From positions 51,839 to 115,838 of the forward strand of contig NZ_MUGS01000044.1 of NCBI RefSeq assembly GCF_002222055.1: a stretch of 64,000 bases of DNA. The letters run 5' to 3'. A program made the translations under genes and the position numbers. Below the pieces are notes generated by a model. It was given only the letters and a program-made list of their open reading frames with translations. It searched no databases and was not told the DNA's origin. Numbering within the stretch: position 1 is the first letter of the stretch; each line of letters begins with the position of its first letter. This document shows positions 43,678-51,828 of the stretch, piece after piece. The stretch is from Flavobacterium araucananum. Lineage in GTDB: Bacteria > Bacteroidota > Bacteroidia > Flavobacteriales > Flavobacteriaceae.

Positions 43678-44598
43678 TTATGAAAGCGGATCAAATAAGG
43701 CATCGACTGAAAGATATCTTTCGCCCGTATCATAATTAAAAGTCAATACAACGGCATCTTTTGGGATTTTATGGATTTCTTTTGAGATCGCTGCCAATGA
43801 TGCGCCTGTCGAAATACCGGCAAAAATGCCTTCTTCTTTTGTTAGTCTTTTAGCAAAATAAAAAGCGTCTTCTTTTTCTACGGGAATCACCAGATCGACG
43901 TAATCCCTATTGAAAACTTCGGGAATAAATCCGGCTCCAATACCCTGAATAGGGTGTGGGGCAGGAGAACCTCCGCTTAAAACCGGCGATAATGCAGGCT
44001 CGACAGCATAGGTTTTAAGATTAGGGAAATGTTGCTTCAAAATTTTTGAAACTCCCGTAATGTGTCCGCCCGTTCCAACTCCCGTGATGAGGTAATCGAT
44101 GCCTTCCGGAAAATCTTTTAAAATTTCCTGAGCGGTTGTTTTCTCATGAATTTCGACATTTGCAGGATTTGTAAATTGTGACGGTAAAAATGAATTAGGG
44201 GTCAAAAGTGCCAGTTCTTTTGCCTTTTCTACAGCTCCCGAAGTTCCTTTTTCTCTGGGTGTCAAAACAAATTGGGCACCATACGCATTCATAATTTTAC
44301 GCCTTTCGATACTCATCGATTCCGGCATAACCAGAATAACTTTGTATCCTTTTACCGCAGCAACCAATGAAAGCCCGATTCCCGTATTTCCCGAAGTAGG
44401 TTCTATAATGATCGAATCCGGATTTAAAAGCCCTTTTTGCTCTGCATCTTCAATCATCGCCAATGCAATTCTGTCTTTGATGCTTGCCCCCGGATTAGAC
44501 TTTTCTATTTTTATCCAAACCTGACGATCAGAGAAAATTTTGTTCAGTTTTACGTGAGGTGTGTTTCCTATGGTTTCTAATATATTTTGATATTTCAT
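43678..44598 (-). CDS. cysK: Cysteine synthase (O-acetylserine sulfhydrylase)
   Basis: 306 residues, the usual size. The PLP lysine is K41 in NPGASIKDRIA. TSGNTG (68-73) is the substrate-binding loop and GVGTGGHITG is the PLP-phosphate loop. It makes cysteine from O-acetylserine and sulfide. It lies between serine acetyltransferase (145 nt upstream) and the encapsulin shell (133 nt downstream). The order serine acetyltransferase, cysteine synthase, encapsulin, desulfurase means the operon both makes cysteine and draws sulfur from it. Confidence 0.96.
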   Translation of the reverse strand: MKYQNILETIGNTPHVKLNKIFSDRQVWIKIEKSNPGASIKDRIALAMIEDAEQKGLLNPDSIIIEPTSGNTGIGLSLVAAVKGYKVILVMPESMSIERRKIMNAYGAQFVLTPREKGTSGAVEKAKELALLTPNSFLPSQFTNPANVEIHEKTTAQEILKDFPEGIDYLITGVGTGGHITGVSKILKQHFPNLKTYAVEPALSPVLSGGSPAPHPIQGIGAGFIPEVFNRDYVDLVIPVEKEDAFYFAKRLTKEEGIFAGISTGASLAAISKEIHKIPKDAVVLTFNYDTGERYLSVDALFDPLS

Positions 44599-44743
44599 GA
44601 TGTTTTTTTATAAAGCCTATAAGTGATGTAAGTTCATTTTAGTTGTAAACTATTGCAATCTATTTTTATTAAATAGGCTAGATTAACCACTTTAAAAACT
44701 CTTTTATATGCTCTTAATATTACTTATCTGATTTAAATTCATC

Positions 44744-45568
44744 TTAAATCGTATAAAAAATAGGTTCAGGAAACGGATTGTTGTCCTTTACTTTGATTTC
44801 ATTTTTATGATACACGACAGAGTTTGACGGAACGGTGTAGGTAAGCCAGACATTGCCTCCAATAATTGAATCCCTGCCCACTACGGTTTGACCGCCCAGA
44901 ATAGTGCTGTTAGAATAAATAATAACATTATTCTCGATTGTAGGATGCCTTTTTATAAAAGCTTCCTCTTTTTTTACACTCAAAGCACCAAGCGTAACGC
45001 CTTGATATATTTGTACATTATCGCCAATAATGGTAGTTTCGCCTATAACAATTCCGGTTCCGTGATCAATGGCAAAATCATTGCCTATTTGTGCGCCGGG
45101 ATGAATCTCAATGCTGGTTTTAATATGCGCATATTCTGAAAAAGTTCGTGCCAAAAGTTTTAGATCCTGTTTCCATATTTGATGCGAAAAACGATAAATT
45201 GCTATTGCAAAAAAACCGGGATAAGCATAAAGTACTTCTTCTATAGATTTGGCAGCAGGATCTTTAGTAAAAATAGTATCGGCATCGTTCAACGTTTTTT
45301 TATACAAATCCGGCAATGCTTCAAAAAATAGTTTAGTTTGCTCGAAACTGTCGTCTTTCCTGGAAGAATAGTCAATTATGATTTCATTAAATTGCTTTTC
45401 TAAAACTTCAAATTTGTTTTTGATAATGGATAAATCTCCAAAACGTTTTGAAGTATTCGAAAATAAAACAGAGAATAAATCTTCAATAAATTGATGAATT
45501 ACCTTTTTTTGAGGAAGGATCAATAGACTCTGGTGGTTATTTGCTATTTCTTGATAAAATGAATTCAT
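44744..45568 (-). CDS. cysE: Serine O-acetyltransferase
   Basis: 274 residues. The N-terminal helical domain (1-150) ends in YPGFFAIAIYRFSHQIWKQD. The left-handed beta-helix (about 160-255) has hexapeptide repeats such as IHPGAQIGNDFAIDHGTGIV, the catalytic His-Asp pair in DHGTG, and GVTLGALSVKKE. It acetylates serine to O-acetylserine for cysteine synthase, encoded next. It is the first gene of the operon and is preceded by the Cys-leader block at 45724-45925. The C-terminal tail ends FPEPIFYTI, which could dock into cysteine synthase. Confidence 0.94.
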   Translation of the reverse strand: MNSFYQEIANNHQSLLILPQKKVIHQFIEDLFSVLFSNTSKRFGDLSIIKNKFEVLEKQFNEIIIDYSSRKDDSFEQTKLFFEALPDLYKKTLNDADTIFTKDPAAKSIEEVLYAYPGFFAIAIYRFSHQIWKQDLKLLARTFSEYAHIKTSIEIHPGAQIGNDFAIDHGTGIVIGETTIIGDNVQIYQGVTLGALSVKKEEAFIKRHPTIENNVIIYSNSTILGGQTVVGRDSIIGGNVWLTYTVPSNSVVYHKNEIKVKDNNPFPEPIFYTI

Positions 45569-45748
45569 AATTGGTTATTGTTTGGGATGATTTGTTTTTA
45601 TGCGTGATAATCCCTTTTGATGCAATAAAATGCAGCAAAATGATTCTGTAGTATTCAGTAAAAGACCTTTGAAGGGTAGATGAATTCGTTATTTTAATTC
45701 AGATGCTATAAATGAAAGCCAATTATAAACGAAAAGGGTATGGGGAAA

Positions 45749-45766
45749 TTAACAACAGAAGCACAT
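45749..45766 (-). CDS. Cys-rich leader peptide Met-Cys-Phe-Cys-Cys
   Basis: Six codons, ATG TGC TTC TGT TGT TAA. Three of the four codons after Met are cysteine. The same peptide is encoded in the duplicated block at 63510-63527, where the last Cys codon is TGC instead of TGT, a synonymous change. It lies within the transcript predicted from the promoter at 45877 and about 180 nt before cysE. A ribosome short of Cys-tRNA would stall here, so it may sense cysteine. Translation is not proven. Confidence 0.55.
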   Translation of the reverse strand: MCFCC

Positions 45767-45858
45767 ATAACAAAAAGTGTTACAAGTATATTTTTCAGGA
45801 AGAATATAAGATGTTATGCTTGCAGTTGTTTTCAAGATGTAGTTCTTTTAATTTTAAA

Positions 45859-45907
45859 CTCTACTAATTCTATAGACAAAGTTAAATTTAATATGGTAAA
45901 AACCAAA
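45859..45907 (-). promoter_or_regulatory. Promoter and operator-like site of the cysteine-encapsulin operon
   Basis: Minus strand: TTTG (45904-45907), a 19-nt spacer, TAACTTTG (45877-45884), then the operator-like sequence, CTCTACTAATTCTATAG on the plus strand at 45859-45875, overlapping the expected start of transcription. That position suits a repressor. Identical spacing occurs at 63631-63679. Confidence 0.75.
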
Positions 45908-46071
45908 TGTTTTTTAATTTTTATTTAATAAAGTAGGAGGGAAAGACTTATAGAGTGTTTGTTTAAGGTGTTTAATATTTTGATTTTCAATAGTTTGAAG
46001 CTTTATTTGGAGCAAATAAAAAAGACAGAAAAATAAGTGTTAAAAACTACGATCTGAGTATAAGAATAAAA

Positions 46072-46172
46072 AGGAAACACGAATTGAACGAATTGACACT
46101 AGTTTTAATGCCTAACTTAAGTTTGCAAAATTAATTCGACAAACTAATCTGTGTCAATTCGTGCAACTCGTG
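46072..46172. repeat. Inverted repeat GGAAACACGAATTG / CAATTCGTG...GTGTTCC
   Basis: Left arm GGAAACACGAATTGAACGAA then TTGACAC; right arm GTGTCAATTCGTGCAACTCG then TGTTCC. The arms pair over about 26 bp with few mismatches, and the right arm ends 6 nt from the sulfatase stop. It is of a dispersed intergenic type and might also serve as a 3' end. Confidence 0.75.
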
Positions 46173-46177
46173 TTCCA

Positions 46178-47830
46178 TTATTTTTTTAGCGGAGCTCCGC
46201 CGGGCATTACCTCCGTTTTTAATTTGAATTTACTGTATTCTACCACTCCGGTTTTATCTGCCCAATCAAAATAAGCAGCCGAAAGTTTGTTTACAATTCC
46301 GGGATTTTGTTGTGCGACATTGGTTGTTTCGCCACGATCAATATCAATGTTATAAAGTTCCCATTCGTATGAAGGGTAGATCGAGACTAATTTCCATTTT
46401 CCCTCTCTTACGGCTCTGTTTCCGGCTCTTTCCCAAAACAAAGGTGCGCCTCTGTTTACTTCAGAAACATTATCGAATAAAACGGGCAACAAACTTTTTC
46501 CCGGTAACGGATTTGAGTTTACGCCATTATATTCTTTTGGATATTCTATTCCTGCCAATTCATAAAAAGTAGGAGCAAGGTCAATAATATGTCCGGTTCC
46601 TTTATCGATTCTTCCTGCTTTTATTTTTGATGGAAACCAGGCAATAAACGGAGAACTGAAGCCACCTTCGTGCATATTATTTTTATATTGTTGCAATGGC
46701 GTATTAGACAAATAGGCCCAGTTTTGTTCCTGATAATCAAACGATCCGGATGTTCCTACAGGTCCGTCATTGCGAACCAAACCTCTCCCTAACGGATTGT
46801 AAGTATTAAAACCGCCTTGCGCACCATTGTCTGAAATAAAAATAATAAGCGTGTTTTTATCTTTCTTTAAAGCTTTTAATTTTTCCAGAACTTTCCCCAC
46901 ATTTTGGTCCATATTATCGACCATTGCGGCATAAACTTCCATTTTGGCTTTCCAGAATTGTTTTTCATCATACGATAATTTGCTCCATTCCGGGACTTCA
47001 GGATCTCTTGCAGAGACTGTTTGATCTGCCGGTAAAATTCCGTTTGCCTTTAGTTTTGCGATTCTTTTTTCTCGTAGAATGTCCCAGCCTTCATCAAATT
47101 TTCCTCGATATTTGGCAATGTCAATTGGTTTTGCCTGCAACGGCCAGTGTGGCGCTGTAAAGGCTAAGTATAAAAAGAAGGGTTTGTTTTCTTTGTTTTG
47201 TTCGTCTAAAAAAGTCACTGCATTATTTCCGATTTCATCTGTAAAATAATACGAATCATCTTTTGGATGCAGTTCTTCATTATTGCGAATTAGTTTTACA
47301 GGATAAGGTGTTTTTCCAAATGGTAAAGGTTTGGTATCAAAATAATTCGATGCACCTTTTAAGATTCCGTAAAATTTATCAAAACCTCTCTGATTGGGCC
47401 ATTGCGACTGATCTTCAGAACCTACGTGCCACTTTCCTGAAAGCAAAGTGCTGTAACCGCCCGAACGGAAAACTTCTCCTAAGGTCAAAGATTCTTTGTT
47501 TAGATATCCCTGATAAGCCGGCAAACCTAAGTTGACATCAAAAAATCCCATTCCGGCTTTGTGCTGATATTGTCCCGTTAACAAAGAACCGCGGGTTGGG
47601 GCACAAATAGAATTGTTATAAAATTCACGTAAGCGTAAACCTTCGTTGGCCAATTTGTCCAGATTAGGGGTTTTAATTTCTGAACCATAATTTCCTAAAT
47701 CAGAATAGCCCATATCATCAACCAAAATCAAAATAATATTGGGTTTTGAAGTTTCCGGAACCGTTTTGTTTTGTGCATTTAAGACAACTACAGACAGTAG
47801 AAGATTTAATGTAATAATTGTTTTTTTCAT
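46178..47830 (-). CDS. Type I sulfatase, secreted (1)
   Basis: 550 residues with signal peptide (cut after VLNAQ). The formylglycine motif is C76-A-P-T-R80. LILVDDMGYSDLGNYGSEIK carries the first calcium ligands and FISDNGAQGG the later Asp-Asn pair. GKWHVGSEDQ is the conserved Lys-His region. It removes sulfate from organic esters in the periplasm, provided a maturase exists; none is in the window. It lies downstream of the YeiH-type gene with a 56-nt gap. Confidence 0.94.
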   Translation of the reverse strand: MKKTIITLNLLLSVVVLNAQNKTVPETSKPNIILILVDDMGYSDLGNYGSEIKTPNLDKLANEGLRLREFYNNSICAPTRGSLLTGQYQHKAGMGFFDVNLGLPAYQGYLNKESLTLGEVFRSGGYSTLLSGKWHVGSEDQSQWPNQRGFDKFYGILKGASNYFDTKPLPFGKTPYPVKLIRNNEELHPKDDSYYFTDEIGNNAVTFLDEQNKENKPFFLYLAFTAPHWPLQAKPIDIAKYRGKFDEGWDILREKRIAKLKANGILPADQTVSARDPEVPEWSKLSYDEKQFWKAKMEVYAAMVDNMDQNVGKVLEKLKALKKDKNTLIIFISDNGAQGGFNTYNPLGRGLVRNDGPVGTSGSFDYQEQNWAYLSNTPLQQYKNNMHEGGFSSPFIAWFPSKIKAGRIDKGTGHIIDLAPTFYELAGIEYPKEYNGVNSNPLPGKSLLPVLFDNVSEVNRGAPLFWERAGNRAVREGKWKLVSIYPSYEWELYNIDIDRGETTNVAQQNPGIVNKLSAAYFDWADKTGVVEYSKFKLKTEVMPGGAPLKK

Positions 47831-47860
47831 TGTAACTGATATTGTGTGTATGCTAAAAGT

Positions 47861-47882
47861 TAGGTTTCTATGTGTTAAAAAA
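47861..47882. repeat. Half of a TAACACATAG element
   Basis: GTTTCTATGTGTTAAAAAAA matches the right arm of the elements at 5690 and 56899. The left arm is absent. Confidence 0.45.
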
Positions 47883-47886
47883 AAGC

Positions 47887-49149
47887 TTATTTACTAAACA
47901 GTAAAAAGGCAATAATGAGCGTAACATATACATTGAATAATTGTGCGATCAAAAAAGCATACAACGGTTTTCTAGTATCATTGCCAAGCAAATCTTTGAA
48001 TTTGGTTTCGAGACCAATACTCGTAAATGCCAGGGCAAACCATATACCCTGAAGGTTTTTTAGGCTGTCTTTTACTCCATCCCGAACTTCCGGGCTAAGT
48101 ATAAAAGAAAACAGTAACGATGCAGCAATAAAGCCAATGACAAACTTTGGGAAACGCTCCCAAATAACGCTCAATGTAGGTTTTGCTTCTATAACTTCGG
48201 CTGATTTGTTGTGGGTATAAGTCCAATAAACAGATATTGCAAAAGCGGCAATGCCCAACAATACATTCTGGGAGAATTTTACAATTGTACTAATTTTCAA
48301 GGCCGTTTCGCCAACCAAAGATCCAGATGCTACAACGGCACCAGAGGTATCGATACTGCCGCCTAACCAGGCTCCGGTAACTTCTTCGGGAAAGTTGAAA
48401 TATTTGGCAATCATAGGCATAAAAATCATCATAGGAATTGCGGTTACCAGAACAATCGAAATAACATACGACAGTTTTTTTGAGTCGCCTTTGATCGCTC
48501 CAGAGGTCGCAATAGCGGCAGAAACGCCACAAATCGAAACGGCACTCGCAATCATCATGGTCAATTCGTCGTCGACTTTTAGTTTTTTGCACAACCAGAA
48601 AGCAAAGTACCAAACGGATAAAACCACTACCAAAGCCTGTATTAATCCTAAAGAACCTGCTTTTAAGATGTCCGAAAAGATAACACTGGTTCCCAATAAA
48701 ACCAATCCTATCTTGACAAATACTTCTGTAGAAAGTGCTGATCGAAACCAGTCCGGAAGTTTAAAAAAATTACCAATGGCTAAACCTATTATTAAACTAA
48801 AAATTACAGCTTCGAGATTCAATCCTTTTACGGCTGTATTTCCTGCAGTGATCAGGGCAAGAATGGTTAAGATATAAACTATGGGAAAACCCAATAAAAA
48901 GTTTTTTACTGATTTCCCAATCAAAAAAGCGCCCAGAGTTCCTATAGCAATTAGATATATAAATTGTAATCCGAGGATTTTCAGGTTTTCGAAATCAAAT
49001 ACATCATGGAATAAATTTGTTCCGGTTGACCATTTGAATACAGGAATTTCGGGAAGAAATACAAACAGGGAAATCCCAATTATTATAAATCCCAGAATAA
49101 CGACGGTCCAGTCTTCGTGAATGCTGAATTGTTTGGTTGGGGCTGACAT
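47887..49149 (-). CDS. YeiH-family (UPF0324) putative sulfate/sulfur-compound exporter
   Basis: 420 residues with about ten membrane helices. FSLIIGLAIGNFFKLPDWFR, SICGVSAAIATSGAIKGDSK and GGSIDTSGAVVASGSLVGE are the conserved blocks of the family. The last contains the polar patch that probably lines the pore. Family members are annotated as putative sulfate exporters, but direct proof is thin. Here it sits between two sulfatases, so moving sulfate, sulfite or an organosulfur product across the inner membrane is plausible. The direction cannot be told. Confidence 0.9.
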   Translation of the reverse strand: MSAPTKQFSIHEDWTVVILGFIIIGISLFVFLPEIPVFKWSTGTNLFHDVFDFENLKILGLQFIYLIAIGTLGAFLIGKSVKNFLLGFPIVYILTILALITAGNTAVKGLNLEAVIFSLIIGLAIGNFFKLPDWFRSALSTEVFVKIGLVLLGTSVIFSDILKAGSLGLIQALVVVLSVWYFAFWLCKKLKVDDELTMMIASAVSICGVSAAIATSGAIKGDSKKLSYVISIVLVTAIPMMIFMPMIAKYFNFPEEVTGAWLGGSIDTSGAVVASGSLVGETALKISTIVKFSQNVLLGIAAFAISVYWTYTHNKSAEVIEAKPTLSVIWERFPKFVIGFIAASLLFSFILSPEVRDGVKDSLKNLQGIWFALAFTSIGLETKFKDLLGNDTRKPLYAFLIAQLFNVYVTLIIAFLLFSK

Positions 49150-49171
49150 TTGAATTTTATTAATTTGTTTT

Positions 49172-49198
49172 CCTAACAGGTTTTTAAAACCTGCTAGG
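49172..49198. repeat. CCTAACAGG palindrome copy
   Basis: CCTAACAGGTTTTTAAAACC followed by TGCTAGG, one mismatch. Together with the copy at 49353-49379 it brackets a 150-bp stretch containing TTGGCTTTAGCC and GGCTAAAGC inverted motifs, all between the YeiH gene and the next sulfatase. Confidence 0.82.
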
Positions 49199-49352
49199 TA
49201 TTTATATTGGTTTATTAAAAGTTTTTTTTTTGAATAGCCTCCAACTTCAGTTGAAGGTTATCGTTTTCTAATTGATATTGGCTTTAGCCTAAGCTTTATA
49301 TTTGGCTAAAGCATTAAAGATTATTAAATCTGATCTCTTTAAAACTAAATAC

Positions 49353-49379
49353 CTAACAGGTTTTTAAAACCTGTTAGGA
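49353..49379. repeat. CCTAACAGG palindrome copy
   Basis: CCTAACAGGTTTTTAAAACC followed by TGTTAGG, a perfect inverted repeat of 12 bp arms. It ends 12 nt from the sulfatase stop, so on the minus strand it lies directly at the 3' end of that gene. Confidence 0.85.
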
Positions 49380-49390
49380 TATCAGAAGGA

Positions 49391-51007
49391 TTACAAATCG
49401 ACAAAGTATTTTTGTTTGCCAAAATCAAATTCATAATGCGTTAGGTTGGGCCATAATGGTTTTACCAATCCTTTTTCCCAGTTTTGCAAAGCAATGTGTA
49501 GTTCTTTTACTTTATCCGGGTTTTTGGCAGCCAGATCTGTGGTTTCAGATTTATCTGTCGCTAAATTATAGAGCCATTCTTCATGGGTTTTTCCACTAAT
49601 GATTAATTTCCAATCACCACTTCTAATGGCTTTTGCATCGCCGGAACGCCAGTATAAAGTTTTGTGTGCTTCTTTATTTTCGTTGACGGTACGAACCAGA
49701 TCTACACCATCATAGACCCTGTCTTTTGGCAAATCAGAATGTATCGCGGCAGCAATTGTACTAAAAATATCCAGAGTACTTACGGGAGTTTTATAAATGG
49801 TATGCGGTTTTATTTTTCCTTTCCATGACAAGGCAAAGGGTACATTGACGCCGCCTTCAAAATGAGAAAACTTTCCGGCTTTCAGAGGTGCATTTGTCGT
49901 CGCAAAAGTATAATCGGCACCACCGTTGTCGCTGGCAAAAAAGATAAGGGTATTATCTTCCAGACCTTCTTTTTTTACTTTTGCCCTGATTCGTCCAACG
50001 GCATCGTCCAGGGCGCTAATCATGGCAAAATATACCCGTTTGTTTTCGTCTTTTACATTTGGGAAACGATCGTAGTATTTTTTACGAACCTGAAATGGTG
50101 TGTGCGGCGCATTAAACGGAACGTAAAGTAAAAATGGTTTTGTTTTATTTTTATCAATAAAAGCTTCGGCTTCGTCAGCAAATGTTTCGGTCAGATACGC
50201 TTTATTGTGAATAATAGTAGTATCACGACGAATTTGTCCAATGCCAACACGACCATTTCCCCAAATCATTTTATCGGTAAAATCTTTGTGATGGTGGTTG
50301 ATAATATCCGGATTATCATCTTCGGGCGTATAGAGCGAAAATGCCTGATAAAATCCGTAATGATAATCGAAACCACGGTCTAAAGGAAAAAAACCTTTGT
50401 TGTGCCCCAAATGCCATTTTCCGATAATTGCGGTGCTGTAACCTTGTTTTTTGGCAAGATCAGCAAACGTAATTTCAGATTGTGGCAAACCTTGCGTGGC
50501 GATCGAGGCTTCGTTTGGATAATTTATTTTGTCATTTAATCTCCAATTATTGGTATTGATCAAATACTTGAAACCATAATATTCGAGGTTGTTTTTTGGA
50601 TATCGGTCTCCGGGCTGAAATTCATGACCAAATCGTTCCTGATAACGCCCCGTTAAGATACCGGCACGCGAAGGCGAACAAATAGAAGCCGAAACATAAC
50701 CGTCCTGAAAAGTAACTCCTGAGGCTGCCAGGGAATCTATTTGTGGTGTTGGGGTCGACTTGCCTCCGTATAACGAGATATCATATTTTCCTAAATCATC
50801 GGCAAGAATAATAATGATATTTGGTTTTTTGAAAGAACTGTCTGTCGCAACTTTTTCAGCCAGAAATGCTGCTTTTCCTTCCAGTAATTTTTGGTTCGGT
50901 TTTATCAATGTTCCATCTGTATTGATAGGCCAGAATAAAAATAATGCCAGTAGAAAAAGTAGCACAACGATCGGGAGAATGATCTTTTTTGTTTTGGATA
51001 AAGCCAT
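49391..51007 (-). CDS. Type I sulfatase, membrane-anchored or secreted (2)
   Basis: 538 residues. A hydrophobic segment (9-26) without a clear cleavage site may anchor it. The formylglycine motif is C110-S-P-S-R. IIIILADDLGKYDISLYGGK and FFASDNGGADYT carry metal ligands; GKWHLGHNKGFFPLDRGFDY is the central conserved block. It should cleave sulfate esters. It starts 5 nt after the stop of the rhodanese-thioredoxin gene, so the two are co-transcribed. Confidence 0.93.
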   Translation of the reverse strand: MALSKTKKIILPIVVLLFLLALFLFWPINTDGTLIKPNQKLLEGKAAFLAEKVATDSSFKKPNIIIILADDLGKYDISLYGGKSTPTPQIDSLAASGVTFQDGYVSASICSPSRAGILTGRYQERFGHEFQPGDRYPKNNLEYYGFKYLINTNNWRLNDKINYPNEASIATQGLPQSEITFADLAKKQGYSTAIIGKWHLGHNKGFFPLDRGFDYHYGFYQAFSLYTPEDDNPDIINHHHKDFTDKMIWGNGRVGIGQIRRDTTIIHNKAYLTETFADEAEAFIDKNKTKPFLLYVPFNAPHTPFQVRKKYYDRFPNVKDENKRVYFAMISALDDAVGRIRAKVKKEGLEDNTLIFFASDNGGADYTFATTNAPLKAGKFSHFEGGVNVPFALSWKGKIKPHTIYKTPVSTLDIFSTIAAAIHSDLPKDRVYDGVDLVRTVNENKEAHKTLYWRSGDAKAIRSGDWKLIISGKTHEEWLYNLATDKSETTDLAAKNPDKVKELHIALQNWEKGLVKPLWPNLTHYEFDFGKQKYFVDL

Positions 51008-51012
51008 AATTT

Positions 51013-51732
51013 TTATTTTAAAGCCAAAGCGACATCAACATCGTTTTTCAAATCGCCCAAACCGTCTTTTTTGAAAACAATTTTGCCTTTTTGATATAAG
51101 ATCAAAGTAGGGAAGACCTTTACCGTTTTTAAGTCGGCAATGACCTGTGGACTTTCTTCTAATTCTATTTGAACAATTTTTAGCTTTTCGCCGTATTGGG
51201 TTCTCAGGTTTTCTAAAATTGGTTTTACGGTTTTGCAGGTAGCGCAATATTTTGAGCCAATGTCTACCAAAACATACTCATTATCGGCAATAATTTTTTT
51301 GTATTCAGGAAGTGTTAATTTACTTTTTAAGTTGGTGTAAAAAGATTTTCCTCCACCAATCCAGGCAGCAATTCCGCCTTCTAAAATATATACTTCAGAG
51401 AAGCCTTTTTTGATTAATTCTGTCGATAAAAGTCCGCTTCGATAAGCTGCAATAGAATAAATAAAGACAGGTTGCGACGGATTTAAAGCGGCTACAGCTT
51501 TCTCGTAGTTTTCTGATTTAAGGTTAAAATTCAAAGCACCTTCGATATGGTTTAAGGCAAATTCTTCAGGACCTCTGGCATCAATTATTTGTGGATTTTT
51601 CTGCGCTTTAATTTTCGAATAAAAAGCATCCAGTAATACAATGCTACTGGCGCCTTTGTCTTGCGAAAAACCAGTAAGTGTAAAAAGCAGGATCAGGGTT
51701 GTAATCCCGCTTTTAAATATTTTATTTTTCAT
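51013..51732 (-). CDS. Periplasmic rhodanese-like and thioredoxin-like two-domain protein
   Basis: 239 residues from the ATG at 51732; a longer frame to 51804 lacks homology. Signal peptide 1-23. Residues 32-132 are a rhodanese domain (IIDARGPEEFALNHIEGALN), but the active-site loop reads IYSIAAYRSG. Serine 93 stands where the sulfur-carrying cysteine should be, so sulfur transfer by the usual route is unlikely. Residues 140-239 are a thioredoxin domain with a complete CATC pair (163-166) and cis-Pro in VFPTLIL. It may act in disulfide or sulfur-compound handling next to the sulfatases. Confidence 0.88.
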   Translation of the reverse strand: MKNKIFKSGITTLILLFTLTGFSQDKGASSIVLLDAFYSKIKAQKNPQIIDARGPEEFALNHIEGALNFNLKSENYEKAVAALNPSQPVFIYSIAAYRSGLLSTELIKKGFSEVYILEGGIAAWIGGGKSFYTNLKSKLTLPEYKKIIADNEYVLVDIGSKYCATCKTVKPILENLRTQYGEKLKIVQIELEESPQVIADLKTVKVFPTLILYQKGKIVFKKDGLGDLKNDVDVALALK

Positions 51733-51828
51733 GATTTTAATTTTAAAGTATACCAATCTTCCATTAAAGTTTTGAAGTTTCAGGATCTGACAATAAGCTG
51801 ACAAATCTGATTTTTTCTCCTCCTGACT

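Larger units (their letters stand above)
45724..45925 (-). promoter_or_regulatory. Duplicated Cys-leader block, copy A (upstream of cysE)
   Basis: About 200 bp, roughly 80 percent identical by eye to 63486-63690. Reading on the minus strand: TTTG (-33), 19 nt, TAACTTTG (-7), CTATAGAATTAGTAGAG at the expected start site, about 90 nt of leader, then the mini-ORF ATG-TGC-TTC-TGT-TGT-TAA. It heads the serine acetyltransferase, cysteine synthase, encapsulin and desulfurase operon. Confidence 0.85.
45569..46177. other. Leader and promoter region of the cysteine-encapsulin operon
   Basis: 609 bp. The first 150 bp are a leader with a weak hairpin (TGCTGCATTTTATTGCATCA on the minus strand). The block at 45724-45925 is duplicated upstream of the second SusC and contains the promoter and Cys mini-ORF. 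From 45930 to 46070 nothing is recognised. An inverted repeat lies at 46072-46172 next to the sulfatase stop. The 62-codon plus-strand frame at 45740 is antisense to the leader and not called. Confidence 0.85.

Noticed and set aside
45740..45928. 62-codon plus-strand ORF upstream of cysE
   Set aside because: It lies antisense to the duplicated leader block. In the second copy at 63486 the frame is broken, while the minus-strand mini-ORF is intact.
48251..48877. 208-codon plus-strand ORF opposite the YeiH-type gene
   Set aside because: It is a shadow of the minus-strand membrane protein gene, which has clear family motifs. The antisense product has no recognisable features.
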